Below are positions 52,004 to 62,832 of a stretch of 64,000 bases of DNA, in pieces. A model generated the notes under the pieces. The model made no database searches. It was not told the origin of the DNA and saw only the letters and a list, made by a program, of their open reading frames with translations. Position 1 is the stretch's first letter. Every line of letters starts with the position of its first letter. A program made the translations under genes and the position numbers. This stretch comes from Hyphomonadaceae bacterium (lineage in GTDB: Bacteria > Pseudomonadota > Alphaproteobacteria > Caulobacterales > Aquidulcibacteraceae), in NCBI GenBank assembly GCA_019753105.1, contig JAIELJ010000004.1, positions 186,001 through 250,000 on the forward strand. The letters are read 5' to 3'.

Positions 52004-54151
52004 ATGAGCATCTCGACCGTCCTTTATTCCGGTCTGAGCGGATTGCGTGCGTCGCAGACGGCGATGAACACAATCTCGCAGAACATCACCAACGCAAACA
52101 CGCCTGGCTATGTCCGCACCGAGGTCGTGCTTGCGCCGCGCACGCAACTCGGCGCCGGCGGTGGCGTCGAAGTCACCTCAGTTCGGCGCGCTGCTGATCG
52201 TTTTCTTGCCACCGCCAGTTACATCGCCGAAGCGGCGCGTGGATCGTCGGCGGCGCGCGCCGACATTCTCTCTCGCGCGCAATCCAATTTCGGCGATCCT
52301 GCCAGCAGCACGTCGATGTTCGCACTGCTCGACGATTTCTGGTCGGCGATGACGGAAATGAGCGTCGATCCGTCATCGACGCTACGCCGCGTCGATGCGG
52401 TGAGCACGCTGCAGACGATGTATTCAGAAGTGCATCGCATCGGCGAGTCCATACAGGACCTGGTCAGCGAAGCGGATCAGCGCATTGCCGATGCGGTGAA
52501 TGATGCGCAAAGCCTGATCAATCGGATCGCCGATCTCAATAAGGAGATTCAGCTCAACAAGCGAACCGGCGCCGATGCGAGCGGGGCCGAGAACGCTCAA
52601 TCGGCGCTTGTCGATGAATTGTCAGCTCTGCTCGACGTTCGGGTCGCTCCGCAAACCGAAGGAGGGATTCACGTACGCACGAGCGGCGGCGCGTTGCTCG
52701 TCGGCGTTCAGCCGGCGACGATCAGCTACACGCCCAATTCAACGCCGTTCGCGACGCACGGCACGATCCGGATCAATGAAGGCCTCGGCCTCAACTCAAA
52801 CCTTGAGCCTTATATCCAAGGCGGCGAGATCGCCGGGTTGCTTCAAGTCCGCGATCAGGATCTCGTTGGCTTGTCGGAAGCGCTTGGCGGCTTTGCCGGC
52901 GCGCTCGCCGATGCGTTGAACGAAGTTCACAACGAGAATGCGTCTGCGCCACCCGTCGGCAATCTCGTTGGCCGACAAACCGGTCTGCTCGGCACGGACC
53001 AGCTTGGCTTCACCGGGCGGACCACGATCGCGGTGACTGACGCGACTGGCAATCTCACGCAACGCCTCAGCGTCGATTTCGACGCGGGCACAATCACCTC
53101 AGAGGCGCCGGCGGGGACGCTGAGCTTCTCCAACACGATCGGCAGCTTCGCGAGCGTGCTGAACACCGCGCTCGGCATCTCGACGCCCGCAGGATCGGCG
53201 AGCTTTGTCGATGGCGTATTGTCGCTCAATGTCGGCGGCAATGGCGGCGTGGTGGTGCAGCAAGATTCCGCAAATCCATCGGAACGCGCGGGTCGTGGTT
53301 TCTCGCATTTCTTCGGGCTCAACGATCTCATCTCGCGGCCGACACCGCTCTTCTTTGAGAGCGGCGTCGACGCCGCTGATCCGCACGGCTTCACCGATGG
53401 CGCCATCACGTATCAGGTCACGGATTCGTTGGGCCGCAACGTCGCTACGCGGTCGATCTCAATTTCCGGCCCACTCGCTGGCCCGACATCGGACTGGGGC
53501 GATCTACTCGATTCATTGAACGCGACGGGGACGGGGCTCGGCGAGTACGGCGTATTTGCGCTTGATAACAACACTGGCCGTGTGTCGTTTACGCCCAATC
53601 CGGGCTTCGATATCGCGCTCGTCAGTGACAGCACCCTGCGCGCCAATACAGGCGTATCGTTCACGGCTTTGCACGGTCTGTCGCAAGCGGCGACGGCGGG
53701 ACGCGCTTTCGAAGTCGATGTGGATGTAGAGATCGCCGCCGATCCAGGCCGCCTCGCCGTTGGCCGCCCCAATCTTTCGGTCGCACTCGGGCAGCGTGTC
53801 ATCGAAGCTGGCGATAATCGCGGTGCGGCAGCACTTGTCGCCGCACGCGACAGCGTCCGCAGCTTCAGCGCAGCCGGCGTTCTGACGGCGCAATCGACCA
53901 CGCTTGCCGTTTATGCGGCGCGGCTTGGCGGTGAAGCTGGGCGGATGGCGCAAGATGCGGAACGCGCACAACTCGGCTCGCAAGCGGTGGCGACCGCAGC
54001 GGCCGACAGGCGCGCGCAGATCGAAGGCGTCAGTCTCGACGATGAATTAATGAAGATGACGCAGTATCAGAATTCATATGCAGCGGCCGCGCGCGTGATC
54101 CAGGCGGCGACCGACATGCTCGATATTCTGATGTCTATTGGGTATCGCTAG
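52004..54151 (+). CDS. flgK: flagellar hook-filament junction protein FlgK
   Basis: A 715-residue hook-associated protein 1. The N-terminus STVLYSGLSGLRASQTAMNT followed by ISQNITNANTPGYVRTEV is the rod/hook signature. INRIADLNKEIQLNKRTGAD and LSALLDVRVAPQTEGGIHVR are typical FlgK D1 segments. The C-terminal helix is DDELMKMTQYQNSYAAAARVIQAATDMLDILM. It joins hook to filament together with FlgL, which follows 12 nt downstream. Confidence 0.95.
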   Translation: MSISTVLYSGLSGLRASQTAMNTISQNITNANTPGYVRTEVVLAPRTQLGAGGGVEVTSVRRAADRFLATASYIAEAARGSSAARADILSRAQSNFGDPASSTSMFALLDDFWSAMTEMSVDPSSTLRRVDAVSTLQTMYSEVHRIGESIQDLVSEADQRIADAVNDAQSLINRIADLNKEIQLNKRTGADASGAENAQSALVDELSALLDVRVAPQTEGGIHVRTSGGALLVGVQPATISYTPNSTPFATHGTIRINEGLGLNSNLEPYIQGGEIAGLLQVRDQDLVGLSEALGGFAGALADALNEVHNENASAPPVGNLVGRQTGLLGTDQLGFTGRTTIAVTDATGNLTQRLSVDFDAGTITSEAPAGTLSFSNTIGSFASVLNTALGISTPAGSASFVDGVLSLNVGGNGGVVVQQDSANPSERAGRGFSHFFGLNDLISRPTPLFFESGVDAADPHGFTDGAITYQVTDSLGRNVATRSISISGPLAGPTSDWGDLLDSLNATGTGLGEYGVFALDNNTGRVSFTPNPGFDIALVSDSTLRANTGVSFTALHGLSQAATAGRAFEVDVDVEIAADPGRLAVGRPNLSVALGQRVIEAGDNRGAAALVAARDSVRSFSAAGVLTAQSTTLAVYAARLGGEAGRMAQDAERAQLGSQAVATAAADRRAQIEGVSLDDELMKMTQYQNSYAAAARVIQAATDMLDILMSIGYR

Positions 54152-54163
54152 GAGTAGGCGCGC

Positions 54164-55090
54164 ATGACTGGCGCATTATCATTGCGGTTCTCGACGCAGG
54201 CGCAGATGGATGTGCGGCGCATCACGCGCGAGCTATCCGATATCCAGGCGCAGATCGCATCGGGCGCGAAGGCGCGCGATCTGCAAGGTTTCGGCGGCGC
54301 GTCGAGCCGCTTGCTCAACGCGCAGAGCATGGTCGCTGCCTCGGACTCGCGCAGCTCGGTGCTGGCTCAGCTCCAGGCCCGCTTCGGCGTGCAGGGCGCA
54401 GCGCTTGGCCAGGTCGCGGACGCCACCACGCTCTTGTCGCAAGCCATACGCGATGCGCTTAGCGCCAATGATGGTCGTGGCATCAGCCTTGAGCTTGACT
54501 TGAGTTTCTCCAGCATCGTCTCGGCCATGAACGAGACATGGAATGGTCAGCCGCTTTTCGCGGGCGAACGGCAAAACACGCAGCCGATAAAGTTCTCCAC
54601 GTTGGACGAACTGCAAACGCTCACCGCCCCCGAAGACATGTTCGATGAATCCGAGCGTCACCAAACCATCGAGCTCAGCGCCGGCGAGCCCGCCGTGCTC
54701 TCAGCCAAAGCGTCGGAGCTGTCGCAAGGCCTGTTCAATCTGCTGCGCTCGCTGAAGAACCTGGTCGATGCAAATGGCGGCGTGATTGGCCAGCCGATTG
54801 ACGGAGCTGACCGCAACGTGCTCCAGGCCTTGGCCGGTGAGCTTGAGGAGCAGGCTCAGCGGTTCACCACCGAGGAGGGCCGCGCCGGCCAGCTCGCGAC
54901 CCGCTTCGAGCAGGAGCAGGTGCGCCTCCAGCAGCGCTCCAATCTGCTGGTGAAGGAGATCGGCGAAACCGCCGATGCCGACATCGCCGACCTCACAATC
55001 CGGCTGAATTCACTGCTGGTGCAGTACGAAGCGTCCGCCAAGACGTTCTCGGACCTTTCAAATCTGAGCCTGCTGAATTATCTGAGGTAG
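54164..55090 (+). CDS. flgL: flagellar hook-filament junction protein FlgL
   Basis: A 308-residue flagellin-like protein. The N-terminus RRITRELSDIQAQIASGAKA and LLNAQSMVAASDSRSSVLAQ and the C-terminal heptads TIRLNSLLVQYEASAKTFSDLSNLSLLNYL form the D0/D1 coiled-coil ends of HAP3. Position after flgK confirms FlgL rather than flagellin. It ends about 40 nt before mnmA. Confidence 0.92.
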   Translation: MTGALSLRFSTQAQMDVRRITRELSDIQAQIASGAKARDLQGFGGASSRLLNAQSMVAASDSRSSVLAQLQARFGVQGAALGQVADATTLLSQAIRDALSANDGRGISLELDLSFSSIVSAMNETWNGQPLFAGERQNTQPIKFSTLDELQTLTAPEDMFDESERHQTIELSAGEPAVLSAKASELSQGLFNLLRSLKNLVDANGGVIGQPIDGADRNVLQALAGELEEQAQRFTTEEGRAGQLATRFEQEQVRLQQRSNLLVKEIGETADADIADLTIRLNSLLVQYEASAKTFSDLSNLSLLNYLR

Positions 55091-55132
55091 CGTTTTGTCG
55101 CTCCGGGCCTTGAACCCGGAGGGAGAGAGAAG

Positions 55133-56302
55133 ATGACTACTTTGACTGACGCGCCTGCCCAAAGTGGGGTTTCAGGCGCGCGCACCCTCAATTCCTTGGG
55201 CTTTGCCAAGCCGCCGCGCGAGACGCGCGTGGTGGCGGCGATGTCTGGCGGCGTCGATAGCTCGGTCGTGGCCGCGATGCTGAAGCGCGAGGGCTATGAC
55301 GTTATCGGCGTAACGCTGCAGCTCTATGATCATGGCGCGGCGGTGAACAAGCCGGGCGCCTGCTGCGCGGGGCAGGATATTCACGACGCGCGCCGCGTTG
55401 CCGATAGCGTCGGCATTCCGCACTACGTGCTCGATTACGAAAGCCGCTTCCGCAATGCAGTGATGGAAGACTTCGCTGACACTTATCTGGCGGGCGCGAC
55501 GCCGATCCCGTGCGTGCGCTGCAATCAAACCGTAAAGTTCGCGGACCTGAAGCGCGTTGCCGAAGATCTCGGCGCGGATTGCTTGGCGACTGGCCATTAT
55601 GTGCAACGGCTCGAAGGCGAAGCTGGTCCCGAGCTGCATCGAGCTGCCGATCCGAGCCGCGATCAAACCTATTTCCTGTTCGCCACGACGCGCGCGCAGC
55701 TTCAATATCTGCGCTTTCCGCTCGGCGGCCTGCCGAAGACGCAAGTGCGTGAGCTCGCCGCTGAGCTTGGGCTACGCGTGGCGGAAAAGCCGGATAGTCA
55801 AGACATCTGCTTTGTGCCGAACGGCAAGTATCAAGCTGTCGTGGAAAAGCTGCGCCCCGGTGCCATAGAACCGGGTGAGATCGTGCATGTCGATGGCCGC
55901 ATCATGGGCCGCCATGACGGCGTTATCAACTTCACCGTTGGCCAACGACGCGGTCTCGGCATCGCCACCGGCGAGCCGCTCTTCGTGGTGAAACTGGACG
56001 CGGCCAACAAGCGCGTCATTGTCGGCCCGCGCGAAGCGCTTGGCGTGACGCGGATCGTCTTGAAGGACGTGAACTGGATCGGCGAAGCGACTGCGAGCGA
56101 AGATGCGCTCGATGGACGCGCGCTGATGGTGCGTGTGCGCTCAACGCGGCCGCCTGTGCCTGGCACGTTGCGCGTAGGCGCGGGCTGGAGTGTTGAACTC
56201 GATGAGCCCGAGGAGGGCGTGGCGCCCGGACAAGCCGCGGTGTTCTACGATCCAACCACCACGCGCGTGCTTGGCGGCGGCTGGATCGCGCGAACCGAGT
56301 GA
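55133..56302 (+). CDS. mnmA: tRNA-specific 2-thiouridylase MnmA
   Basis: A 389-residue enzyme. The PP-loop is [15 protein letters not shown] near residue 40. The catalytic cysteines are in [13 protein letters not shown] and [27 protein letters not shown] and the C-terminal [18 protein letters not shown] complete the signature. It thiolates U34 of tRNA-Lys, -Glu and -Gln at the 2-position. A GGAGGGAGAGAAG stretch precedes the ATG. It sits downstream of flgL but is a housekeeping gene. Confidence 0.97.
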   Translation: MTTLTDAPAQSGVSGARTLNSLGFAKPPRETRVVAAMSGGVDSSVVAAMLKREGYDVIGVTLQLYDHGAAVNKPGACCAGQDIHDARRVADSVGIPHYVLDYESRFRNAVMEDFADTYLAGATPIPCVRCNQTVKFADLKRVAEDLGADCLATGHYVQRLEGEAGPELHRAADPSRDQTYFLFATTRAQLQYLRFPLGGLPKTQVRELAAELGLRVAEKPDSQDICFVPNGKYQAVVEKLRPGAIEPGEIVHVDGRIMGRHDGVINFTVGQRRGLGIATGEPLFVVKLDAANKRVIVGPREALGVTRIVLKDVNWIGEATASEDALDGRALMVRVRSTRPPVPGTLRVGAGWSVELDEPEEGVAPGQAAVFYDPTTTRVLGGGWIARTE

Positions 56303-56303
56303 C

Positions 56304-56741
56304 TCAGTAGTTCAAATTCCAGGTGAAGCGGTCGCCATAGACGCTGTCGTCCGCCTGGAGCTCGATCATCTGAATTTCAGCGGCGCCCGGGCGGCTGCAC
56401 ATGCCGCGCATGGGGAAATCAAATGGGCCCGGACGAATGACACAATGCCCGAAGTTTCCGCCCCACGTGCCGTCGCCCGTGACCTCTTCAGCGTAGCCAT
56501 AGAAGTACTGGTTCGACGTCTCGGCTTGAATTGAGCAGGTGCGCGCGCGGATCGTGCGCCAGCCTTCGCTGCGCAATTCGTTGCTGCCAACAGGCATATA
56601 GCCGATGGCGAAGAAGACGTCCTGATCGGTGTTGTTGCACACTTCGATTTGGTAGGAATCCCCCGCCGCCTTTTGAGCGTGCGCCACTTGTGGCGCAAAG
56701 CTCGCCGCTGCAATCAGCAGCGCGCATAAGAATGACCGCAT
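56304..56741 (-). CDS. DUF1036 exported protein
   Basis: A 145-residue secreted protein. The signal peptide MRSFLCALLIAAASFAPQVAHAQ is followed by a DUF1036 domain: YQIEVCNNTDQDVFFAIGYM, SEGWRTIRARTCSIQ, YFYGYAEEVTGDGTWGG and FDFPMRGMCSRPG. Paired cysteines suggest disulfides in the periplasm. The function of this family is unknown. It converges on mnmA with 1 nt between stops. Confidence 0.85.
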   Translation of the reverse strand: MRSFLCALLIAAASFAPQVAHAQKAAGDSYQIEVCNNTDQDVFFAIGYMPVGSNELRSEGWRTIRARTCSIQAETSNQYFYGYAEEVTGDGTWGGNFGHCVIRPGPFDFPMRGMCSRPGAAEIQMIELQADDSVYGDRFTWNLNY

Positions 56742-56803
56742 CGCCAGCTCCCCTCTGACCCTCTGGGGCCGACATTAGCGCAGCCGTAATTTAGCGCCAA
56801 GCT

Positions 56804-57262
56804 TTAGCGGGGCAGTTTTTCGCTCGCGCGGAGCACTTGTTCGATGGCGCGTGGCGATACGATCGACGTCGCTTCGGCCTGTGCCTGCTTCCAGCCAGCG
56901 TAAGCCATGCGCAGTCGCGCGCGGCCCTCTTTGGTCAGAGCAATGCGGCGTACGCGCTTGTTCTCTGAATCGACCCGCATCTCGATCCACCCAGCGTCTT
57001 CCATCGGCTTCAACGTGCGCGTGAGCGTAGAGGGCGAGAGCTCGCGCTTCTCGGCGAGCCGCGACATGGTGAGATCCGGCTCTTCCATGATGCCCGCAAG
57101 CAAACCAAACTGCGCCATGCTGACGCCGCTCGGCGCAAGATGCGCCTCGTAGTGCGCCAACAGGCGGCGTGATGCGAGCCGCAGCCGCAAATAGAGGCAA
57201 GGCGGCGCATCATCCGCGCTGAGGAGCGGCGGCGCATCTTCAATGGACTTGCGATTGGACAT
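56804..57262 (-). CDS. MarR family transcriptional regulator
   Basis: A 152-residue regulator from the ATG at 57262. The winged helix has VSMAQFGLLAGIMEEPDLTM, SRLAEKRELSPSTLTRTLKP and the wing DSENKRVRRIALTKEGRARL. It is divergent from a thioesterase gene. An ATG at 57295 would overlap the perfect palindrome at 57295-57312, so the inner start is preferred. It probably represses itself and the thioesterase-thiolase operon. Confidence 0.9.
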   Translation of the reverse strand: MSNRKSIEDAPPLLSADDAPPCLYLRLRLASRRLLAHYEAHLAPSGVSMAQFGLLAGIMEEPDLTMSRLAEKRELSPSTLTRTLKPMEDAGWIEMRVDSENKRVRRIALTKEGRARLRMAYAGWKQAQAEATSIVSPRAIEQVLRASEKLPR

Positions 57263-57294
57263 CTTGACGGTGTTTGCTCCGGCTTCTAGGTCCA

Positions 57295-57312
57295 TACTTG
57301 TATATACAAGTA
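57295..57312. promoter_or_regulatory. 18-bp perfect palindrome, likely MarR operator
   Basis: TACTTGTATATACAAGTA is fully self-complementary. It lies between the divergent MarR (start 57262) and thioesterase (start 57326) genes, the usual position for a MarR operator. Its TATATA centre may overlap the -10 element. Confidence 0.75.
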
Positions 57313-57325
57313 AGGCAAGCCCCAG

Positions 57326-57816
57326 ATGTCCGAGAGTGAGAGTTTTGACGCGCAGGCCGCCGCCAAGCATTTGATGGGTATGAGCGGACTTGAGGCGCTG
57401 CGCCTCATGATGGCGGGCAATCACCCGCCGCCCTCGATCTCAACCACGCTCGGCTTCTATCTCGCGGAGGTCGGGGACGGTCGCGCGCTGTTCATCGGTG
57501 AGCCTAGCGATCGCATCCTCAATCCGCTCGGCATCGTTCATGGCGGCTATGCGCTGACCTTGATCGACAGCTGCACCGGTTGTGCGGCACACACGACTTT
57601 GCCGGCCGGCGTTAGTTACACGACGGTCGAGACGAAAGTGAACTTCGTCCGCGCCATGACGCCGGCGACCGGCCAAGTCCGCGCCGAGGGCGTAGTGGTG
57701 GCGCGTGGCCGCACCATCATCACGGCTGAGGGCAAGATTACGGATTCACGCGGGCGCCTGTTGGCGCACGGCACCTCGACCCTTATTGTGCTCCGCCAGA
57801 CAGGGAAAAACGAACA

Positions 57817-57820
<4 letters not shown>
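57326..57820 (+). CDS. PaaI-type hotdog thioesterase
   Basis: A 164-residue single-hotdog protein. NPLGIVHGGYALTLIDSCTGCAAHTTLP contains the His-Gly-Gly active loop and a following Asp helix. YTTVETKVNFVRAMTPATGQVRAEGVVVARGRTIITAEGKI is the rest of the fold. PaaI-like thioesterases hydrolyse (hydroxy)phenylacetyl-CoA or other acyl-CoAs. The stop overlaps the thiolase start (ATGA). Confidence 0.9.
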
Positions 57821-58976
<1,156 letters not shown>

Positions 58977-58980
<4 letters not shown>

Positions 58981-60041
58981 GCCTCGAACGCGTTCTCGCG
59001 CACTTCAGAGAACAAGCCGGATTCTGCACCGCCTACGGCTCGCCCTTCACCGGCAGCATGATCGAAGCGATGGCGCGCGATGTCGAAGCGGGCGGGCCTG
59101 TCGCTGCGCTGTTGCAGGATTGGCCCACGAACCCGGCCGCTGACGCGCTCGCGCTGAGACTCGCCGGTGCGCTCCACTCTGCTGCGCTCACCAATCGCGA
59201 TCCCGCGCTTGCTGCGCTCTATCCTGGCCGAGACGCAGCGTGGAGCGTCGAGAAGGCATGGCCCGCGGCCCGCGCGTTTTTCGAACGCGAGCGCGACTGG
59301 GTCGCGCGCTTCATTCAATCGCCGCCGCAAACCAATGAGACGCGCCGTTCGATTGCGCTGCTCGCGGCGTTCCTTGCTTTCGCCGAGCAATGGCAGGGTC
59401 CGATCGATACGCTGGAGATCGGCGCAAGCGCCGGCCTTAATCTCAACTGGGACCGCTTCGCCTATCGCACGCAATCGTGGAGCTGGGGCGAGGGTGCGGT
59501 GCACATCGATACCGATTGGCATGGGCCGTCGCCGCCAACGCATGTGCGCCCCAACATTCGCCATCGCGCCGCGTGTGATCTTAATCCGTTGAACGTCGGC
59601 GAAGCTGCTGAGCGGCTGCGCCTCAGATCCTACATCTGGCCTGATCAGCCTGATCGTCTCGCGCGCTTTGACGCCGCCGCTGCGCTCGCGATTGAAGCCG
59701 GGGTGCGCGTCGATCGCGCCAGCGCCGATCAATGGCTCGCGGAAAAACTCGCAGCACGCGCAACGGACGCCGCGACGATCGTCTATCACTCGGTCTTTCT
59801 TCAATATCCGCCGAAAGACGTGCGCGCAGCGATTGTTGCCGCCATCCAGGACGCTGGCGAAAAGGCGACCGCTGACGCGCCGCTCGCCTGGGTGCGCCTG
59901 GAGCCAGAAGCTGTCACCGATGGCGTCCACAATGGCTTGCGCTTCGTGATCGATCTGACGACGTGGCCTGGCGGCGAGCGCCGCATCTTGGGCTACACGG
60001 ACGGTCATGTCCGCGCTGTTTATGCGCAGTCTGAGGCTTGA
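58977..60041 (+). CDS. DUF2332 family protein
   Basis: A 354-residue protein matching DUF2332: VLAHFREQAGFCTAYGSPFT, the glycine motif LEIGASAGLNLNWDRFAYR (like an S-adenosylmethionine-binding loop), RAACDLNPLNV, then TIVYHSVFLQYPP and LAWVRLEPEAV. The family is uncharacterised and looks like a methyltransferase fold; that is inference. The GTG start is coupled to the thiolase stop. Confidence 0.85.
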
Positions 60042-60044
60042 GCG

Positions 60045-60557
60045 TTACGTGTCTGCCTTGATGCGTCGCGCGCGCTGCGCGTCGTCCAATTCGAGCAGGC
60101 GGCCAAGCAAAGGGCGTCGATCAGTTGCGTGTTCGAAGGCGCGAAGCGCCTGAAAGAGATCGACGCCGATCTCTTCAAAGATTTCCCCGAACACCTGCGC
60201 AGCGCGGTCAGCCACCGCGTCCATCTGAACAGCTTCGCGCTTGCCCGCGGGCGTGAGCGAAACTGTGCGCTTGCGTAGATCCGCTTCGCTGGTCGCGGTG
60301 CGGACCAGGTCGGCCTTCTCCATGGTGTGCACCGCCTTGGCGACGGCTTGGTGGGTGTAACCGAGCGCGGCTGCGACGTCGGCAATGGAAGCGCCGTCAT
60401 GCCTTGCGACGTATGTCAGCACAGCCGTTGACCCCGCTGCGGCTGTGGCGCCCGTCTGCCGGAAGTATGCGTCGCCGCTGGCGGCAATGCGCTGCGCGAC
60501 GCGGCGGACCACGAGGTTCAAATAGCCCGGACCCAGTTCATCGGCGAAGTCTGCCAC
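60045..60557 (-). CDS. MarR family transcriptional regulator
   Basis: A 170-residue regulator: GSTAVLTYVARHDGASIADVAAALGYTHQAVAKAVHTMEKADLVRT forms the winged helix and DLRKRTVSLTPAGKREAVQM the wing. It converges with DUF2332 (3 nt between stops) and faces the S9 peptidase gene across a 14-bp palindrome at 60640-60653, its probable operator. Confidence 0.9.
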   Translation of the reverse strand: MADFADELGPGYLNLVVRRVAQRIAASGDAYFRQTGATAAAGSTAVLTYVARHDGASIADVAAALGYTHQAVAKAVHTMEKADLVRTATSEADLRKRTVSLTPAGKREAVQMDAVADRAAQVFGEIFEEIGVDLFQALRAFEHATDRRPLLGRLLELDDAQRARRIKADT

Positions 60558-60639
60558 AGTGCGCCTCCTTGTTCGGGCCGCGCACCTGCTTTAACGGCAT
60601 GGGGGCGCGACCTTGACTTAGCATTCCTGTGGGCTATTG

Positions 60640-60653
60640 TACAACCGGTTGTA
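60640..60653. promoter_or_regulatory. 14-bp perfect palindrome, likely MarR operator
   Basis: TACAACCGGTTGTA is fully self-complementary and lies between the divergent MarR (start 60557) and S9 peptidase (start 60693) genes. Its TACAA half-site resembles the ATACAAG half of the palindrome at 57295. Confidence 0.7.
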
Positions 60654-60692
60654 TTTATGTCCTGGTCGCGAGGGCATGGTGGGAGACGACGG

Positions 60693-62759
60693 ATGAAACG
60701 GGCGGCAATTCTAGCTTTCGCTTGCGCACTGATTGTGGGCGCCTTCGGCATCACGCCGGCAGCGACGACGCAACAACAGGGCCGCATCGCGCCGGATGCG
60801 CTGGTCGGTTACGACGCCGCGCGCGGCCTGCGTATCTCGCCCAGCGGGCGCTACATCGCCCTCGTACGCCGTGAGGCGTCAGGCGACGTGCTTGTCGTGC
60901 TTGATCGCGAGACGCGTCAGCTGCGCCCGATTCAGAGCGCTGGCGCGCAGAACGGCATGCAGATCGACTTCGTCCAGTTCAAATCGGATGAGCGCATCGT
61001 ATTCAGCTATTCGTATCGCGTTCCCGTGACGCAGCAGGCGGGCTCGGCCCGCCGCACAGCGGGCCGCGTCGAAGACACCTTCATCCGTGTCTCGCACGTT
61101 CTCTCCACGGCGATCGACGGTAGTTCGCGGATCATGCTCTACGATCCGGCCTCGCAGAACATTCCGCGCTATGCGGCCGCGAGCCTCGTCAGTTTGCTGC
61201 CGAACGACGAGCAGCACGTTCTCTTGCTGACGCCGCTCTCGCAGCTGTGGCGCGTCAACGTCGTCACTGGCGAACACACCGTGGTCGAAGAGGGATCGTC
61301 CAGCACGTTCAATTACATCGTTGACGTCAACGGCACGCCGGTGCTGCGTCAGGACTCCATCGCCGGCGGCCGTGGCTTCGCATGGTCGCGTCGCGCTCCG
61401 GGCCAGTCACAGTGGACGGAAATCATCCGCTTCCGCGGCGCCTCAGGCGCCAACTCGGGGCCAACATTTGAAGGCGTCGGCCCTGCGCTTCAACCGGGAC
61501 AGGTGTTCGTGCTGGCGCGCCGTGAGGGTCAAGACACCAGCGGTCTCTACGTCTATGACACCAATAACGGCCAGTACGTCGAAACCATCGCCACCAACGA
61601 CCGGTTCGACATTTCCAACGCCATTCGCGACACCGAGGCGAACCGCATCCTCGCGGCTTGCTATTGGGCCTATCGTTGGACCTGCGACGGCATCGACCCA
61701 GAGTTTGCCGCGCGCTGGGAAGGCCTGCAGCAAACCGTCGGCGATCAAGTCAATGTGCAACTCGTCTCGCGTGCGCGTGAAGATGGCTCGCTCTGGCTGA
61801 TCGAAACCAATGGTCCGCAGGATCTCGGCACCTTCCATCTCTATGACCTCAACGCGAACACGCTGAGCCGTCTCGTCCAATCGCGTCCGCAGATTCAAGC
61901 GGCGCAGCTGCCGACACAGCGCGTTGTTGAATACACCGCCAGCGATGGGACGGAGCTGTGGGGCTATCTCTGGGTTCCGCCAGGCGTAAGCGATGTGCGC
62001 AATCTGCCGCTCATCGTCGTGCCGCACGGTGGTCCGGAAGGCCGCGACGTGTGGGGCTTCGATCCGTTCGCCTCGTCGTTCGCATCTCAGGGCTACGCGG
62101 TGTTCCAGCCGAACTTCCGCGGCGGCGGCGGCTCTGGTCGTCGCTTCGTTGAAGCCGGTCACCGTCAGTGGGGCCAGCGCATGCAGGAAGACGTCGCCGA
62201 CGGCACGCGCCACCTGATCCGTGCTGGTATCGCCGATGCAAACCGCATCTGCATCGCCGGCTGGTCCTATGGCGGTTACGTCGCCTTCACCGCGACGGTC
62301 GAGAACGCCGATCTCTACAAGTGCTCGATGGCCGGCGCGGGCGTCTCCGATCTGCCTGAAATGCTCGATTGGGTGCGCTTCGGCGAAGCCGACGAGATCA
62401 TCGGCGGCGGCGGCGGCATCCAAAGCGTGTCGTACCGCTACTGGACGGACGCCATCGGCGATCCGAGCCGTGACCGTGATATGCTCATCCGCTACTCAGC
62501 AGCGCGTAACGCCGATCGTGTTGGTATTCCGCTCTTGATCATTCACGGCGATCGCGACCGCACGGTGCCTGTGTCGCAAAGTGAAATCATGGAGCGTGCG
62601 ATGCGCCGCGCCGGCAAGCCGGTGCGCTTCATCCGGCTCGCAGACACCGACCACTATTTCACGCCCGACCAAGGTCCGGCGTGGCGGACGGTGATGACGG
62701 AGTCGCTGGCGTTCTTCAACGAACACATCGGCCCCGGCGTCGAGCCAGGCTCGCAATAA
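60693..62759 (+). CDS. S9 family prolyl oligopeptidase, exported
   Basis: A 688-residue peptidase. A signal peptide (MKRAAILAFACALIVGAFGI) precedes a seven-bladed propeller-like region and an alpha/beta-hydrolase domain. The catalytic triad is Ser525 in AGWSYGGYVAF, Asp620 in IHGDRDRTVP and His654 in DTDHYFT. VVPHGGPEGRDVWGFDPFAS and FRGGGGSGRRF are typical of the acylaminoacyl/dipeptidyl peptidase group. GGGAGACGACGG before the ATG supports this start. It probably cleaves short peptides in the periplasm. Confidence 0.92.
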   Translation: MKRAAILAFACALIVGAFGITPAATTQQQGRIAPDALVGYDAARGLRISPSGRYIALVRREASGDVLVVLDRETRQLRPIQSAGAQNGMQIDFVQFKSDERIVFSYSYRVPVTQQAGSARRTAGRVEDTFIRVSHVLSTAIDGSSRIMLYDPASQNIPRYAAASLVSLLPNDEQHVLLLTPLSQLWRVNVVTGEHTVVEEGSSSTFNYIVDVNGTPVLRQDSIAGGRGFAWSRRAPGQSQWTEIIRFRGASGANSGPTFEGVGPALQPGQVFVLARREGQDTSGLYVYDTNNGQYVETIATNDRFDISNAIRDTEANRILAACYWAYRWTCDGIDPEFAARWEGLQQTVGDQVNVQLVSRAREDGSLWLIETNGPQDLGTFHLYDLNANTLSRLVQSRPQIQAAQLPTQRVVEYTASDGTELWGYLWVPPGVSDVRNLPLIVVPHGGPEGRDVWGFDPFASSFASQGYAVFQPNFRGGGGSGRRFVEAGHRQWGQRMQEDVADGTRHLIRAGIADANRICIAGWSYGGYVAFTATVENADLYKCSMAGAGVSDLPEMLDWVRFGEADEIIGGGGGIQSVSYRYWTDAIGDPSRDRDMLIRYSAARNADRVGIPLLIIHGDRDRTVPVSQSEIMERAMRRAGKPVRFIRLADTDHYFTPDQGPAWRTVMTESLAFFNEHIGPGVEPGSQ

Positions 62760-62781
62760 TTAGCGCGCGAGCGCTAAACGG

Positions 62782-62817
62782 AACGGGCGGCCTCACAAGG
62801 GCCGCCCGTTTTGTTTG
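62782..62817 (+). terminator. Rho-independent terminator of the S9 peptidase gene
   Basis: AACGGGCGGCC (62782-62792) and GGCCGCCCGTT (62800-62810) form an 11-bp perfect stem with a 7-nt loop, followed by a T-rich run (TTTTGTTTG). It may also serve the convergent gene. Confidence 0.88.
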
Positions 62818-62832
62818 CTTGCCACGATGCGC